Origin: Ruminococcus sp.
GTDB taxonomy: Bacteria > Bacillota > Clostridia > Oscillospirales > Ruminococcaceae
Direction: 5' to 3'
NCBI GenBank assembly: GCA_017441505.1
Contig: JAFRXL010000043.1
Location: 124,001 to 188,000 of the forward strand
Length of the DNA: 64,000 bases
Position numbers and translations under genes: made by a program. Below the pieces are notes generated by a model. The model saw only the letters and a list, made by a program, of their open reading frames with translations, was not told the DNA's origin and made no database searches. Shown piece by piece: positions 49,128-58,843 of this stretch. Every line of letters starts with the position of its first letter. Position 1 is the first letter of the stretch.

Positions 49128-50426
49128 ATGTACGTATCCGAAGATCTCAATATCAATGAGAAAGGTAACCTTACTATCGGCGGTGTTGACACAGTGGCAC
49201 TTGCTGAGGAGTACGGTACTCCGCTTTACGTAATGGATGAAGACCTTATTCGTTCAAATCTCAGAAGATTCCACGAAAGCATCAAAAAGTGCTACGGAGG
49301 CAGGGGAGAAGTCCACTATGCGAGCAAGGCGTTTTCCTGCATGGAAATGTGCCGTATAGTTGCGAGCGAGGGTGACGGACTTGACGCTGTTTCAATAGGT
49401 GAACTCTATACTGCACTCAAAGCAGGATTCCCTATGGAGAAAGTCGGCTTCCACGGAAACAACAAGTCTGACGAAGAGCTTGCTTTTGCACTCGATAACG
49501 GTGTCGGACACATAATCGTTGACAATATCTCTGAGCTTGAACGCCTTGAAAAGATAGCAAGCTCCAAGAATAAGATAGCACATATCATGTTCAGAATAAA
49601 GCCTGGCATCGACGCTCATACTCACCAGTTTGTAATGACCGGTCAGATAGACAGTAAATTCGGTTTTGCACTTGAAACAGGCGAAGCTTTTGAAGCTGTA
49701 AAGAAGGCTCTTTTCTGCAAGAATGTAAAGCTCGTGGGACTTCACTGCCATATCGGTTCACAGATATTTGATATAGCACCTTTTGAAGCAGCTGCAAAGG
49801 TAATGCTTGAATTTATAGCTAAGATAAGAGATGAACTCGGATATACAGTTCCCGGACTCAACCTCGGCGGCGGATTCGGTATAAAGTACCTCGAAGAGCA
49901 TGACCCTGTACCATTCGAGCAGTATATGGAAAGAGTATCAGCTGTAGTAGCTGAGGAGTGCAGCAAACTCAACCTCGAACAGCCATACATATACATCGAA
50001 CCGGGCCGTTCAATAGCAGCATCAGCCGGTATAACACTGTACACTGTAGGTGCAAGAAAAGAGATACCTAATATCAGAACTTATGTTTCTGTAGACGGCG
50101 GAATGGCTGATAATCCGAGATATATCCTCTATCAGTCTGAGTACGAAGCTGTAGTTGCCAATAAAGCAGGTGAGGAGCGTAACGAGAAGGTCACTATCGC
50201 CGGAAGATGCTGTGAGAGCGGAGATCTCATCGGTGAAAATATGCCTTTACAGCACGCAGAGAGCGGTGATATTATTGCAGTTCTTGCTACAGGTGCGTAC
50301 AATTACTCCATGTCATCAAACTACAACAGACTCCAGAAGCCGGCAGTTGTAATGGTAAGCGAGGGGAAGTCACGCATTGTTGTAAAGCGTGAATCACTTG
50401 ATGATATTATTAAAAACGACGTATGA
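49128..50426 (+). CDS. lysA: Diaminopimelate decarboxylase
   Basis: 432 residues, PLP fold type III. The PLP lysine is in VHYASKAFSC; LHCHIGSQIFD, LNLGGGFGI, EPGRSIAA and CCESGDLI are the standard DapDC motifs. It makes lysine from meso-diaminopimelate, the last step of that pathway. ATG 49128 lies nine bases after AAAGGA; a TTG at 49119 overlaps that site. No lysine riboswitch is visible in the 66-nt gap after ysxC. Confidence 0.96.
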   Translation: MYVSEDLNINEKGNLTIGGVDTVALAEEYGTPLYVMDEDLIRSNLRRFHESIKKCYGGRGEVHYASKAFSCMEMCRIVASEGDGLDAVSIGELYTALKAGFPMEKVGFHGNNKSDEELAFALDNGVGHIIVDNISELERLEKIASSKNKIAHIMFRIKPGIDAHTHQFVMTGQIDSKFGFALETGEAFEAVKKALFCKNVKLVGLHCHIGSQIFDIAPFEAAAKVMLEFIAKIRDELGYTVPGLNLGGGFGIKYLEEHDPVPFEQYMERVSAVVAEECSKLNLEQPYIYIEPGRSIAASAGITLYTVGARKEIPNIRTYVSVDGGMADNPRYILYQSEYEAVVANKAGEERNEKVTIAGRCCESGDLIGENMPLQHAESGDIIAVLATGAYNYSMSSNYNRLQKPAVVMVSEGKSRIVVKRESLDDIIKNDV

Positions 50427-50432
50427 TATTTT

Positions 50433-50453
50433 GTCCCCTGATTTTCAGGGGAC
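50433..50453 (+). terminator. Terminator of lysA
   Basis: GTCCCCTGA/TCAGGGGAC with a 3-nt loop, then AACTTTTTT. Confidence 0.85.
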
Positions 50454-50476
50454 AACTTTTTTAAGGGAGCAGAATT

Positions 50477-51016
50477 ATGAGCACTATTGAAAACGGAAAA
50501 CTCGTACTTATTAAAAAGTATATACCTGATATTCATATCGACCTGAGATATGCGACCAATAATAATTTCACAGGTCAGAAGATATACAGTTCGTCGGAGG
50601 CTTATTTGTGCTATGGGACTGTCCGGAAGCTTATAAAAGTTCAGGACAGACTGAAAGAGTTCGGACTAAGTCTTCTGGTCTGGGATGCGTACAGGCCATA
50701 TGAAGCTCAGAAAAAACTGTGGGAGGTCTATCCAGACCCACGATATGTCGCCGACCCAAGAAACGGACTAACTGCACATTGCTTCGGGAATACAGTTGAC
50801 GTTGGACTTGTTACTCTTGCCGGCGAACTCGTTGAACTGCCTTCTGAGTTTGACGAGTTTTCATCAAAAGCTGACCGTGATTACTCTGATGCAACAGAAA
50901 AAGCTGCACACAATGCAAAACTCCTTGAAAAAATCATGGAAGAAGAAGGTTTTATCGGATATTCTGAGGAATGGTGGCATTATTCAGATACCGAAAAATA
51001 TGAACTTATAAAATAA
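50477..51016 (+). CDS. VanX-like D-alanyl-D-alanine dipeptidase (M15D)
   Basis: 179 residues, no signal peptide. VanX-family features: IDLRYATNNNFTG, VWDAYRPYEAQKKLW, the first zinc His and Asp in TAHCFGNTVDVGLV, and the catalytic Glu plus last zinc His in EEWWHYSD. It would split free D-Ala-D-Ala or related dipeptides in cell-wall recycling. No VanS/R or VanH/A genes are near, so it is unlikely to be a resistance cassette. Confidence 0.88.
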   Translation: MSTIENGKLVLIKKYIPDIHIDLRYATNNNFTGQKIYSSSEAYLCYGTVRKLIKVQDRLKEFGLSLLVWDAYRPYEAQKKLWEVYPDPRYVADPRNGLTAHCFGNTVDVGLVTLAGELVELPSEFDEFSSKADRDYSDATEKAAHNAKLLEKIMEEEGFIGYSEEWWHYSDTEKYELIK

Positions 51017-51041
51017 AATCATAAAACAGTTTGTTTAATTC

Positions 51042-51070
51042 TTGACAAAGATGTAGAAATGTAGTAAAAT
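51042..51070 (+). promoter_or_regulatory. Sigma-A promoter of the aconitase gene
   Basis: TTGACA (51042-51047), 17-nt spacer, TAAAAT (51065-51070). Confidence 0.7.
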
Positions 51071-51108
51071 TAAAATGTATTCTTATGTAATGAAAGGAAT
51101 TGATCTCT

Positions 51109-53046
51109 ATGGGTTTAACTTTAACAGAAAAAATTCTCAGAGCACATCTTGTTGACGGTGAGTACGTCAAGGGTCAGGAGATCGGTATAAAGATCGATCA
51201 GACACTTACTCAGGACGCTACAGGTACAATGGCTTACCTCGAATTCGAGGCTATCGGCGTGCCAAGAGTCAAGACAGAACGCTCAGTAGCTTATATTGAC
51301 CATAATACACTTCAGAACGGTTTTGAAAATGCTGACGACCACCGCTTCATCGGAAGCGTTGCAAAGAAGCACGGTATCTATTTCTCACGTCCGGGTAACG
51401 GTATCTGCCATCAGGTACACCTTGAGAGATTCGGTATCCCCGGAAAGACTCTCATCGGTTCGGACAGCCATACTCCTACAGGCGGCGGAATCGGTATGAT
51501 CGCTATAGGTGCCGGCGGACTTGACGTTGCTGTTGCAATGGGCGGCGGTGCTTACTACATAACTTGCCCTAAGGTCGTTAAGGTTGAACTTACAGGCAAG
51601 CTTCAGCCATGGGTAGCTGCAAAGGACGTTATCCTTGAAGTTCTCCGCAGACTTTCCGTAAAAGGCGGTGTAGGCAAGGTAATCGAGTACTGCGGCGAAG
51701 GCGTAAAGACACTTTCAGTTCCTGAGAGAGCTACTATCACAAACATGGGTGCAGAGCTTGGTGCTACAACATCTATATTCCCATCTGACGAGATCACAAA
51801 GCAGTTTCTCAAAGCTCAGCAGCGTGAAGAAGTATGGACTCCTCTTTCTGCTGATGCTGATGCTGTATATGATGAAGAGCTTACTATAGACCTCAGCAAA
51901 CTCGTTCCGCTTGCTGCCTGTCCGCATTCTCCTGACAACGTTAAGAGCGTTGAGGAGATCGGCAGACTGAAAGTAGATCAGGTTTGTATCGGTTCATGCA
52001 CAAACTCTTCACTCCTTGATATGCTCAAAGTTGCACATATCTTAAAGGGCAAGACTGTTGATCCAAGTGTATCACTTGCTATCGCTCCCGGTTCAAAGCA
52101 GGTTCTCAATATGCTCGCACAGAACGGTGCTCTCTCCGATCTTATCGAAGCCGGTGCACGTATACTTGAAAGTGCGTGCGGTCCATGTATCGGTATGGGA
52201 CAGTCACCTAACTCCGGCGGTATCTCACTCAGAACCTTCAACAGAAACTTTGAGGGACGTTCCGGAACAAAGGACGGTCAGATCTACCTTGTATCACCTG
52301 AAATGGCTGCTGTATCAGCTCTTACAGGCTACCTCACAGACCCAAGAGAGCTCGGAGATATGCCAGAGTTCAAACTCCCTGAGATATTCACAATAAACGA
52401 TAATATGGTAGTTCCTCCTGCTTCAGAGGAAGAAATGGACAGCGTAGAGATACTCCGTGGTCCGAACATCAAGCCATATCCTGAAACTTCACCGCTTCTT
52501 GAGACTATTGATGCTCCTGTATCACTCAAGGTCGGCGACAATATCACTACTGACCACATTATGCCTGCCGGAGCTAAGATACTTCCGCTCCGTTCCAATA
52601 TTCCGAAGATCTCACAGCACTGCTTCGCTGTTTGTGACGAGAGCTTCCCTGAGAGAGCTAAGTCACTCGGAAAGAGCATCATCGTAGGCGGTTCTAACTA
52701 CGGTCAGGGTTCATCACGTGAGCACGCTGCACTTGCTCCGCTTTACCTCGGAGTAAAGGCTGTTCTCGTAAAGTCATTCGCAAGAATCCACAGAGCTAAC
52801 CTCATCAATGCCGGAATCCTTCCGCTCACATTCGTAAATGAAGCTGATTACGATTCTATCGCACAGGGTGATGAGCTCGTTCTTGCTGATGTAAGAAAGG
52901 CAGTAGAGGCAGGAAAGTCTGAGCTTACAGTCGTTAACAAGACTAATGGCAAGGAGATCCCTGTACTCTGCGAACTTTCCGGACGTACAAAGGATATTAT
53001 GCTCGCAGGCGGACTTCTCGATTTCACAAGAGAGTCAATGAAGTGA
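51109..53046 (+). CDS. acn: Aconitate hydratase
   Basis: 645 residues, the short aconitase/homoaconitase-type layout. The [4Fe-4S] ligands are in CIGSCTNSS and SACGPCIGMG; GSDSHTPTGGGIGM and the C-terminal swivel-domain motif NYGQGSSREHAAL are all present. It interconverts citrate and isocitrate for glutamate synthesis. With icd downstream it forms the oxidative TCA branch. No citrate synthase is in the window. The Met at 51109 follows GAAAGGAAT; upstream in-frame codons are not good starts. Confidence 0.95.
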   Translation: MGLTLTEKILRAHLVDGEYVKGQEIGIKIDQTLTQDATGTMAYLEFEAIGVPRVKTERSVAYIDHNTLQNGFENADDHRFIGSVAKKHGIYFSRPGNGICHQVHLERFGIPGKTLIGSDSHTPTGGGIGMIAIGAGGLDVAVAMGGGAYYITCPKVVKVELTGKLQPWVAAKDVILEVLRRLSVKGGVGKVIEYCGEGVKTLSVPERATITNMGAELGATTSIFPSDEITKQFLKAQQREEVWTPLSADADAVYDEELTIDLSKLVPLAACPHSPDNVKSVEEIGRLKVDQVCIGSCTNSSLLDMLKVAHILKGKTVDPSVSLAIAPGSKQVLNMLAQNGALSDLIEAGARILESACGPCIGMGQSPNSGGISLRTFNRNFEGRSGTKDGQIYLVSPEMAAVSALTGYLTDPRELGDMPEFKLPEIFTINDNMVVPPASEEEMDSVEILRGPNIKPYPETSPLLETIDAPVSLKVGDNITTDHIMPAGAKILPLRSNIPKISQHCFAVCDESFPERAKSLGKSIIVGGSNYGQGSSREHAALAPLYLGVKAVLVKSFARIHRANLINAGILPLTFVNEADYDSIAQGDELVLADVRKAVEAGKSELTVVNKTNGKEIPVLCELSGRTKDIMLAGGLLDFTRESMK

Positions 53047-53073
53047 TTCTGATATAGTGTCAGGAGGTTTATG

Positions 53074-53784
53074 ATGTCGTATATAGGTATAAAACGTGAA
53101 AATGACCGCTTTTATAAACAGAACGTTTTTCCGGAAATGGTCTCTGATGCTATAGACGAACTCCCTGAGCCTTCTGAGGCGGCACGTAAATCGGTGTATT
53201 CAATTGCTGATAATACCGAAAATGTCACAACTATCGGAGCTATCCTCAGATATGCTGCGGACAAGCGTGTTGCTGCACTTAATTTTGCAAACGCAATGTA
53301 TGCAGGCGGAGGCTATGTCCTCGGAGGCAATGCACAGGAGGAAAGCCTGTGCAGAGCTTCTATGCTGTATTACACAATAAAGACCTGCAAAAAATATTAC
53401 CGTAAAAACAGACTGCATATACTTCCGGATTATACCGATATGATGATATGGTCTGAAAATGTACCGATAATACGTGACGAAAACGGTGAAATGCTGGAGA
53501 ATCAATTAAAATGTGATTTCATAACTTGTCCGGCAGTAAACCGTACTTTCGCTAAATTTATCATGTCCGGCGGAAAGATCAGGAAGATAATGCGAAGAAG
53601 AATAAAACGCATAATAACACTCGCTGTTATGAAGAAGCCGGATGTGCTTATTCTCGGTGCATTCGGATGCGGAATATTCGGAAATCGCAGAAAAGACGTT
53701 TTCACGATGTTCGAGGAAATGATAAATAAATACATTCCGGATGACATTCAGGTAATATTTGCTGTTCCGGACAGCAGACGATAA
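53074..53784 (+). CDS. TIGR02452-type microbial poly(ADP-ribose) glycohydrolase-like protein
   Basis: 236 residues. The macrodomain-like core has [14 protein letters not shown] near residue 80, which fits the bacterial PARG signature GGG-x6-8-QEE with both catalytic Glu; [13 protein letters not shown] and the later [13 protein letters not shown] complete the fold. It should hydrolyse ADP-ribose adducts. Two ATGs are adjacent; 53074 gives better spacing to AGGAGG. The gene sits between acn and icd in the same orientation with 24- and 41-nt gaps, so it is probably expressed with them. Confidence 0.85.
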   Translation: MSYIGIKRENDRFYKQNVFPEMVSDAIDELPEPSEAARKSVYSIADNTENVTTIGAILRYAADKRVAALNFANAMYAGGGYVLGGNAQEESLCRASMLYYTIKTCKKYYRKNRLHILPDYTDMMIWSENVPIIRDENGEMLENQLKCDFITCPAVNRTFAKFIMSGGKIRKIMRRRIKRIITLAVMKKPDVLILGAFGCGIFGNRRKDVFTMFEEMINKYIPDDIQVIFAVPDSRR

Positions 53785-53825
53785 AATCAAATACTTATTT
53801 ACTTCTAAAAGGAGGTACGATACCA

Positions 53826-55037
53826 ATGGCAAAGATAATAATGAAAACTCCTCTCGTTGAAATGGACGGAGATGAGATGACAAGAATACTCTGGCAGTGG
53901 ATCAAGGAAACTCTTCTTGAACCATATGTAGAGCTTAATACTGAGTACTATGACCTCGGACTCAAACACCGTGAGGAAACTAAAGATCAGGTAACTATCG
54001 ATTCAGCTGAAGCTACAAAGAAGTACGGAGTAGCTGTAAAGTGTGCGACTATCACACCTAATGCTGCAAGAATGCCTGAGTATAATCTTACACAGATGTG
54101 GAAGTCACCTAACGGTACTATCCGTGCAGCTCTCGACGGAACTGTATTCCGTACACCTATCATCGTTAAGGGAATAGAGCCATATATCCCTACATGGACA
54201 AAGCCTATAACTATCGCTCGTCATGCTTACGGTGACGTATATAAGAATACAGAGATGCGTGTAAATAAGGGCAGCAAGGCTGAGCTCGTTGTAACTGACG
54301 AGAACGGCAATGAGACCCGTGAGCTTATCCACGATTTCTCAAAGTGTGACGGTATCATTCAGGGACTTCACAACCTCGATGACTCTATCGCAGGCTTTGC
54401 AAGAGCTTGTCTTAACTACGGTCTTGACCTCAAGCAGGACGTTTGGTTCGCATCAAAAGATACTATCTCAAAGAAATATGACCACCGTTTCAAGGACATT
54501 TTCCAGGAGATCTTTGATAAGGAATATAAGGAAAAATATGAGGCAGCTGGCATCGAGTACTTCTATACACTCATCGATGACGCTGTAGCAAGAGTTATCC
54601 GTTCAAACGGCGGATATATCTGGGCTTGCAAGAACTACGACGGTGACGTTATGTCCGACATGGTATCTACAGCATACGGCAGTCTTGCTATGATGACTTC
54701 CGTTCTCGTTTCACCAGACGGCATCTATGAGTATGAGGCTGCACACGGAACTGTTCAGCGTCACTACTACAAGTACCTCAAGGGCGAGGAGACTTCAACA
54801 AACTCTGTTGCAACTATCTTCGCATGGAGCGGTGCACTCCGCAAGAGAGGCGAGCTTGATAATACTCCTGAGCTCTGTGATTTCGCAGATAAGCTTGAAA
54901 AGGCTACTATACAGACTATCGAGGACGGCGTTATGACCGGTGACCTTTACCTTATTTCAAAGCTTGATAATAAGAAGAAGGTAGATTCAAAGACTTTCCT
55001 TGACGAAATAAAGGTCAGACTTGATAAATTAATGTAA
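53826..55037 (+). CDS. icd: NADP-dependent isocitrate dehydrogenase (dimeric, eukaryote-like type)
   Basis: 403 residues. [18 protein letters not shown] at the N-terminus, the substrate-binding region [32 protein letters not shown], and the NADP-binding [19 protein letters not shown] with His/Arg that select the 2'-phosphate. It makes 2-oxoglutarate and NADPH. RBS AGGAGG. This class differs from the E. coli Icd type. Confidence 0.95.
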   Translation: MAKIIMKTPLVEMDGDEMTRILWQWIKETLLEPYVELNTEYYDLGLKHREETKDQVTIDSAEATKKYGVAVKCATITPNAARMPEYNLTQMWKSPNGTIRAALDGTVFRTPIIVKGIEPYIPTWTKPITIARHAYGDVYKNTEMRVNKGSKAELVVTDENGNETRELIHDFSKCDGIIQGLHNLDDSIAGFARACLNYGLDLKQDVWFASKDTISKKYDHRFKDIFQEIFDKEYKEKYEAAGIEYFYTLIDDAVARVIRSNGGYIWACKNYDGDVMSDMVSTAYGSLAMMTSVLVSPDGIYEYEAAHGTVQRHYYKYLKGEETSTNSVATIFAWSGALRKRGELDNTPELCDFADKLEKATIQTIEDGVMTGDLYLISKLDNKKKVDSKTFLDEIKVRLDKLM

Positions 55038-55074
55038 TTTTGTTCACTGCGGTGCAGAGAAAGAGGCACGTAAA

Positions 55075-55728
55075 ATGTCAAAAAACGCAATATCTAATTC
55101 AGTAATAAGACGTTTGCCAAGATATTACCGTTTTCTCGGTGAGCTTGAAGCCAATGGATATGTACGCATTTCTTCAAGAGAGCTTTCTGAAAAAATGGGA
55201 CTTACGGCATCTCAGATACGTCAGGATTTCAATTGCTTCGGTGAGTTCGGACAACAGGGATATGGATATAATGTTACTGATCTCCGTGGAGAAATAGGAC
55301 ATATACTCGGACTTGACAAGCTGACTCCGATGATACTTCTTGGTGCGGGAAATCTCGGTACAGCCATAGCTTCTCATATAGATTTTCATAACAAAGGCTT
55401 CGATCTGATCGGTGCATTCGACACAAATACGGATGTTATCGGCAAGAAGATCGGAGATATATCCGTTCAGGGTATCGATGAACTTGAACACTTCTGTACT
55501 GACAGTAAACCGGTGGCGGCGATCCTTTGTGTTCCGACTGCTGCTGCGGAGAAAATGGTCGATGTGCTGATAAGCTATGGCATAAAAGCTTTCTGGAATT
55601 TCACGCATTATGATATGAGAGCCGGCAGAAAGGGCATAACAGTTGAAAATGTACATCTCGGTGACAGTCTGACTACTCTTTCGTATGGTCTTAATTCTAT
55701 GGAAGAAAGCGAAACTGAAAATAAATAA
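55075..55728 (+). CDS. rex: Redox-sensing transcriptional repressor Rex
   Basis: 217 residues. N-terminal winged helix (RRLPRYYRFLGELEANG, then SSRELSEKMGLTASQIRQDF) and C-terminal Rossmann domain with LLGAGNLGTAIASH for NAD(H), plus FDTNTDVIGKKI. Rex releases DNA when NADH/NAD+ rises. I found no clear Rex operator (TTGTTAA-n-TTAACAA) beside the nearby genes, so its local targets are open. The gene lies 37 nt after icd. Confidence 0.94.
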   Translation: MSKNAISNSVIRRLPRYYRFLGELEANGYVRISSRELSEKMGLTASQIRQDFNCFGEFGQQGYGYNVTDLRGEIGHILGLDKLTPMILLGAGNLGTAIASHIDFHNKGFDLIGAFDTNTDVIGKKIGDISVQGIDELEHFCTDSKPVAAILCVPTAAAEKMVDVLISYGIKAFWNFTHYDMRAGRKGITVENVHLGDSLTTLSYGLNSMEESETENK

Positions 55729-55733
55729 CCAGT

Positions 55734-55771
55734 AATTTACTGCCGTACAGATCTATGTCCGGCAGTAAATT
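55734..55771 (+). terminator. Terminator after rex
   Basis: AATTTACTGCCG/CGGCAGTAAATT, 12-bp perfect stem, followed by TTTAAGG; the T-tract is short. Confidence 0.7.
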
Positions 55772-56152
55772 TTAAGGATAAATGTGAAAAAATTATCAAT
55801 CATAATATGGTGATATTCTAAAATGTATATTTTGATATTCTGAATTAGAATTCCAAAAAGATTCGATTATAAGCGGAAATATATACTACAGGGAAAAATA
55901 CAGCTGGTTAGCAATACACCGGATAAAAAATAAATTGTGGACTAAATATAATATATCACTGATTTTATGCTATTATAAGCTTGAAATAAGACAAAAGCAA
56001 CAAAAATATAATTGTAGTACTGAATTATATATAGTTATAAATATGGAATATAAATTCACATATATATCTTTAAAAAAATATTCAAAAAATGACCGGTCAT
56101 ACAATTGTGAATTTTATATCAATATCTGAATAGCGATATTCTTAAACTGCAT
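55772..56152. other. A/T-rich intergenic gap with no supported gene
   Basis: About 380 bases between the rex terminator and the fumC promoter. Very A/T-rich; a 64-codon frame at 55935-56129 has no ribosome site or recognisable sequence. I see no RNA gene, repeat or operator. Confidence 0.6.
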
Positions 56153-56181
56153 TTGAAATTATGCTGTCTTGCTGATATACT
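56153..56181 (+). promoter_or_regulatory. Sigma-A promoter of fumC and the Hdr-Flx cluster
   Basis: TTGAAA (56153-56158), 17-nt spacer, TATACT (56176-56181). A small GACCG/CGGTC hairpin follows in the leader near 56203-56218. Confidence 0.6.
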
Positions 56182-56254
56182 ATAAATATAAAGTTGATTT
56201 TGGCGACCGTATCTGCGGTCCCGTGAGAATAAAAATCAGGGAGAGGATATGTAT

Positions 56255-57631
56255 ATGGATTACCGTATTGAACATGATTCAATGGGTGAGGTAAAAGTGC
56301 CTGCTGATAAGTACTGGGCGGCTCAGACAGAACGCAGTCACGAAAATTTTCTAATCGGTGTAGGCATAGAAACAATGCCGAGGGAGATAACTTACGCTTT
56401 TGGTATTCTGAAAAAGGCTGCGGCAATGGCTAACCATTCATTGAAGCCGGATAGAATGACCGATGAAAAGCTTTCAGTTATATCTCAGGCTTGTGACGAA
56501 GTTATCAGCGGTTCTCTTAACGAGCATTTTCCGCTTGTTGTATGGCAGACCGGAAGCGGTACGCAGTCCAACATGAATGCTAACGAAGTTATAGCCAACA
56601 GAGGAAATGAACTTGCCGGGGAAAAGCTGCTTCATCCGAATGATGATATAAATATGAGTCAGTCCTCAAACGATACATTTCCGACCGCAATGCATATCGC
56701 AGCTGTACTTGCCATAGAGAATAAGGTCGTACCTGCTGTCGACACTCTTATCGCTACATTCAAAAAGCTTGAAGCAGAAAATGAGGGCATCGTAAAAAGC
56801 GGACGTACTCATCTTCAGGACGCTACTCCGATAAAATTCTCTCAGGAGATAAGCGGCTGGAGAGCTTCTCTTGAGAAGGATAAGAAGATGCTCCTTTCAG
56901 CTTGTGAGGAGCTTAAAGAACTCGCTCTCGGCGGAACAGCAGTAGGTACCGGACTTAACGCTCCGAAGGGATTTGCAGAAAAAGCTGCCGAGGCAGTAAG
57001 TGAGCTGACCGGAAAGAAGTTTATAACCTCACCAAATAAGTTCCACTCTCTTACATCAAAGGACGAGATAGTATTTGCTCATGGTGCTCTTAAAGCTCTT
57101 GCGGCTGACATGATGAAGATAGCTAACGATGTAAGATGGCTTGCATCCGGTCCGAGAGACGGTCTTGGCGAGATATTTATCCCGGAGAACGAGCCGGGGT
57201 CATCTATCATGCCGGGAAAAGTAAATCCGACACAGTGCGAACAGGTAACAATGGTCGCAGTGCAGGTAATGGGAAATGATGTGACTGTAGGCATGGCTGC
57301 ATCACAGGGCAACTTTGAGCTCAATGTTTTCATGCCTGTTTGTGCGTATAATTTCTTGCAGTCCGCAAGACTTCTTGCTGAGTCTATCACAAGCTTCAAC
57401 AAGAACTGTGCTGTGGGAATAAAGGCAAACAAAGAAAAAATGCACCATAACCTGCATAATTCACTAATGCTTGTAACAGCTCTCAATCCTTACATAGGGT
57501 ACGAGAATGCTGCGAAAACAGCAAAGAAAGCCTTTAAGGACAATATTTCCCTTAAAGAAGCTTGTGTGGAGCTTGGCTTCCTCACAGCTGAAAAATTTGA
57601 CGAGGTATTTCACCCAGAGGAAATGGTTTAA
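56255..57631 (+). CDS. fumC: Fumarate hydratase class II
   Basis: 458 residues. The superfamily signature GSSIMPGKVNPTQCEQ near residue 318, the active-site His region SGRTHLQDATPI and SSNDTFPTAMH, and the N-terminal DKYWAAQTERSHENF are diagnostic. Converts fumarate and malate. ATG 56255 lies eight bases after GGGAGAGG; ATG 56249 is only two bases away from it. hdrB begins 23 nt downstream, so it may head the operon. Confidence 0.95.
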   Translation: MDYRIEHDSMGEVKVPADKYWAAQTERSHENFLIGVGIETMPREITYAFGILKKAAAMANHSLKPDRMTDEKLSVISQACDEVISGSLNEHFPLVVWQTGSGTQSNMNANEVIANRGNELAGEKLLHPNDDINMSQSSNDTFPTAMHIAAVLAIENKVVPAVDTLIATFKKLEAENEGIVKSGRTHLQDATPIKFSQEISGWRASLEKDKKMLLSACEELKELALGGTAVGTGLNAPKGFAEKAAEAVSELTGKKFITSPNKFHSLTSKDEIVFAHGALKALAADMMKIANDVRWLASGPRDGLGEIFIPENEPGSSIMPGKVNPTQCEQVTMVAVQVMGNDVTVGMAASQGNFELNVFMPVCAYNFLQSARLLAESITSFNKNCAVGIKANKEKMHHNLHNSLMLVTALNPYIGYENAAKTAKKAFKDNISLKEACVELGFLTAEKFDEVFHPEEMV

Positions 57632-57654
57632 TATACACGAAAGGAAGCGTACAT

Positions 57655-58452
57655 ATGAATACTTTCACATACTATCCAGGCTGTACGCTCAGGACCAAAG
57701 CTAAAGATCTTGATACTTACGCAAGATCTTCCGCTGAGGCTCTTGGTATCGCTCTTGAAGAGCCTGCTGACTGGCAGTGCTGCGGCGGAGCGTATACAAC
57801 AGCTAAGGATGAGATCGCAACAAAGCTCTCAGCAGTAAGAACTCTCAACGCTGCTAAAGAGCACGACAGACCGCTTATCACAGTCTGTTCAGCTTGTCAC
57901 AACGTGATAAAGCAGACTAATTATGACATTATCAATGATGAGGATATGGCTTCAAAGATAAATAATTATCTGAAGCTCGCAGAGCCTTATAACGGCGAGA
58001 CAACTGTGTATCACTATCTTGAAATGCTCAGGGATGTAGTTGGTTTCGATAACCTTGCACAAAAGGTAGTAAACCCATTCAAGGGCAAAAAGATAGCAGC
58101 ATACTACGGATGTCTTCTTCTCCGTCCATCAAAGGCACTGGCAATGGATGATCCTGAAAATCCAACAATAATGGAGGATTTCATCAAAGCTATCGGCGGA
58201 ACTCCCGTTATTTACGCCCAGAGAAATGAGTGCTGCGGCGGATATATCACTATGGAGGACAAGGCTCAGGCATCAAAGAGAAGCAACGCAGTTATGACCT
58301 CAGCTGAGGATCAGGGGGCTGATATGATCATCACCGCCTGTCCATTGTGTCTCTACAATCTGAAGAAGAATTCAGATTCAGAGCTTCCGGTATATTACTT
58401 CACAGAGCTTCTTGCTGAGGCTCTCGGACTCAAGGAGGGTAACAATGAATAA
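57655..58452 (+). CDS. hdrB: Heterodisulfide-reductase-like subunit B (CCG domains)
   Basis: 265 residues. Two CCG cysteine-rich domains: the first with YYPGCTLRTKAKD, WQCCGGAY and CSACHNVIK; the second with AAYYGCLLLRPS, NECCGGYITMED and ACPLCLYNL. These bind the noncubane [4Fe-4S] clusters of HdrB, which receive electrons from HdrC. In bacteria lacking CoM/CoB the natural disulfide or other acceptor is unknown. RBS GAAAGGAAG. Its end overlaps hdrC by 8 nt. Confidence 0.92.
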   Translation: MNTFTYYPGCTLRTKAKDLDTYARSSAEALGIALEEPADWQCCGGAYTTAKDEIATKLSAVRTLNAAKEHDRPLITVCSACHNVIKQTNYDIINDEDMASKINNYLKLAEPYNGETTVYHYLEMLRDVVGFDNLAQKVVNPFKGKKIAAYYGCLLLRPSKALAMDDPENPTIMEDFIKAIGGTPVIYAQRNECCGGYITMEDKAQASKRSNAVMTSAEDQGADMIITACPLCLYNLKKNSDSELPVYYFTELLAEALGLKEGNNE

Positions 58453-58828
58453 GAACCTCAAGGAACAAGTTCTTCGTGCCAGCGGAGTTAATGTTCTTAA
58501 ATGTATGCGTTGCGGAAAGTGCTCCGGCACCTGCCCCTCCTACGATGAAATGGAATATCATCCGCATCAGTTTGTGTATATGGTAGAGAAAGGCGATATA
58601 GAGCCGCTTCTGAACTCAAAGTCACTTTATAAATGCCTTACCTGCTTTGCTTGTGTAGAGAGATGTCCAAGAAATGTCGAGCCTGCAAAGGTCGTAGAAG
58701 CAGTAAGACTTGCCGCAGTACGTCAGCAGGGCAACAACCATATGTCACCGGCACAGCTTCCGGAAATGCTCGATGATGACCTGCCGCAGCAGGCTATCGT
58801 AACTGCATTCAGAAAATACGTAAAGTAA
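58445..58828 (+). CDS. hdrC: Heterodisulfide-reductase-like subunit C
   Basis: 127 residues with two [4Fe-4S] motifs: CMRCGKCSGTCPSYDEM and CLTCFACVERCPRNVEP, the HdrC pattern. It passes electrons between HdrA and HdrB. ATG 58445 has GGAGGG eight bases upstream, inside the end of hdrB; a start at 58412 lacks one. Confidence 0.92.
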   Translation: MNKNLKEQVLRASGVNVLKCMRCGKCSGTCPSYDEMEYHPHQFVYMVEKGDIEPLLNSKSLYKCLTCFACVERCPRNVEPAKVVEAVRLAAVRQQGNNHMSPAQLPEMLDDDLPQQAIVTAFRKYVK

Positions 58829-58843
58829 GGAGGAGATATTACT

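Noticed and set aside
50477-51016. VanX homologue as part of a vancomycin resistance cassette
   Set aside because: No vanH, ligase or two-component genes are adjacent; peptidoglycan recycling is simpler.
55935-56129. 64-codon plus-strand ORF in the gap before fumC
   Set aside because: Very A/T-rich, no ribosome site and no recognisable protein sequence.
55729-56254. Rex operator upstream of fumC
   Set aside because: I searched by eye for TTGTTAA/TTAACAA half-sites and saw none convincing; a computed scan would be needed.
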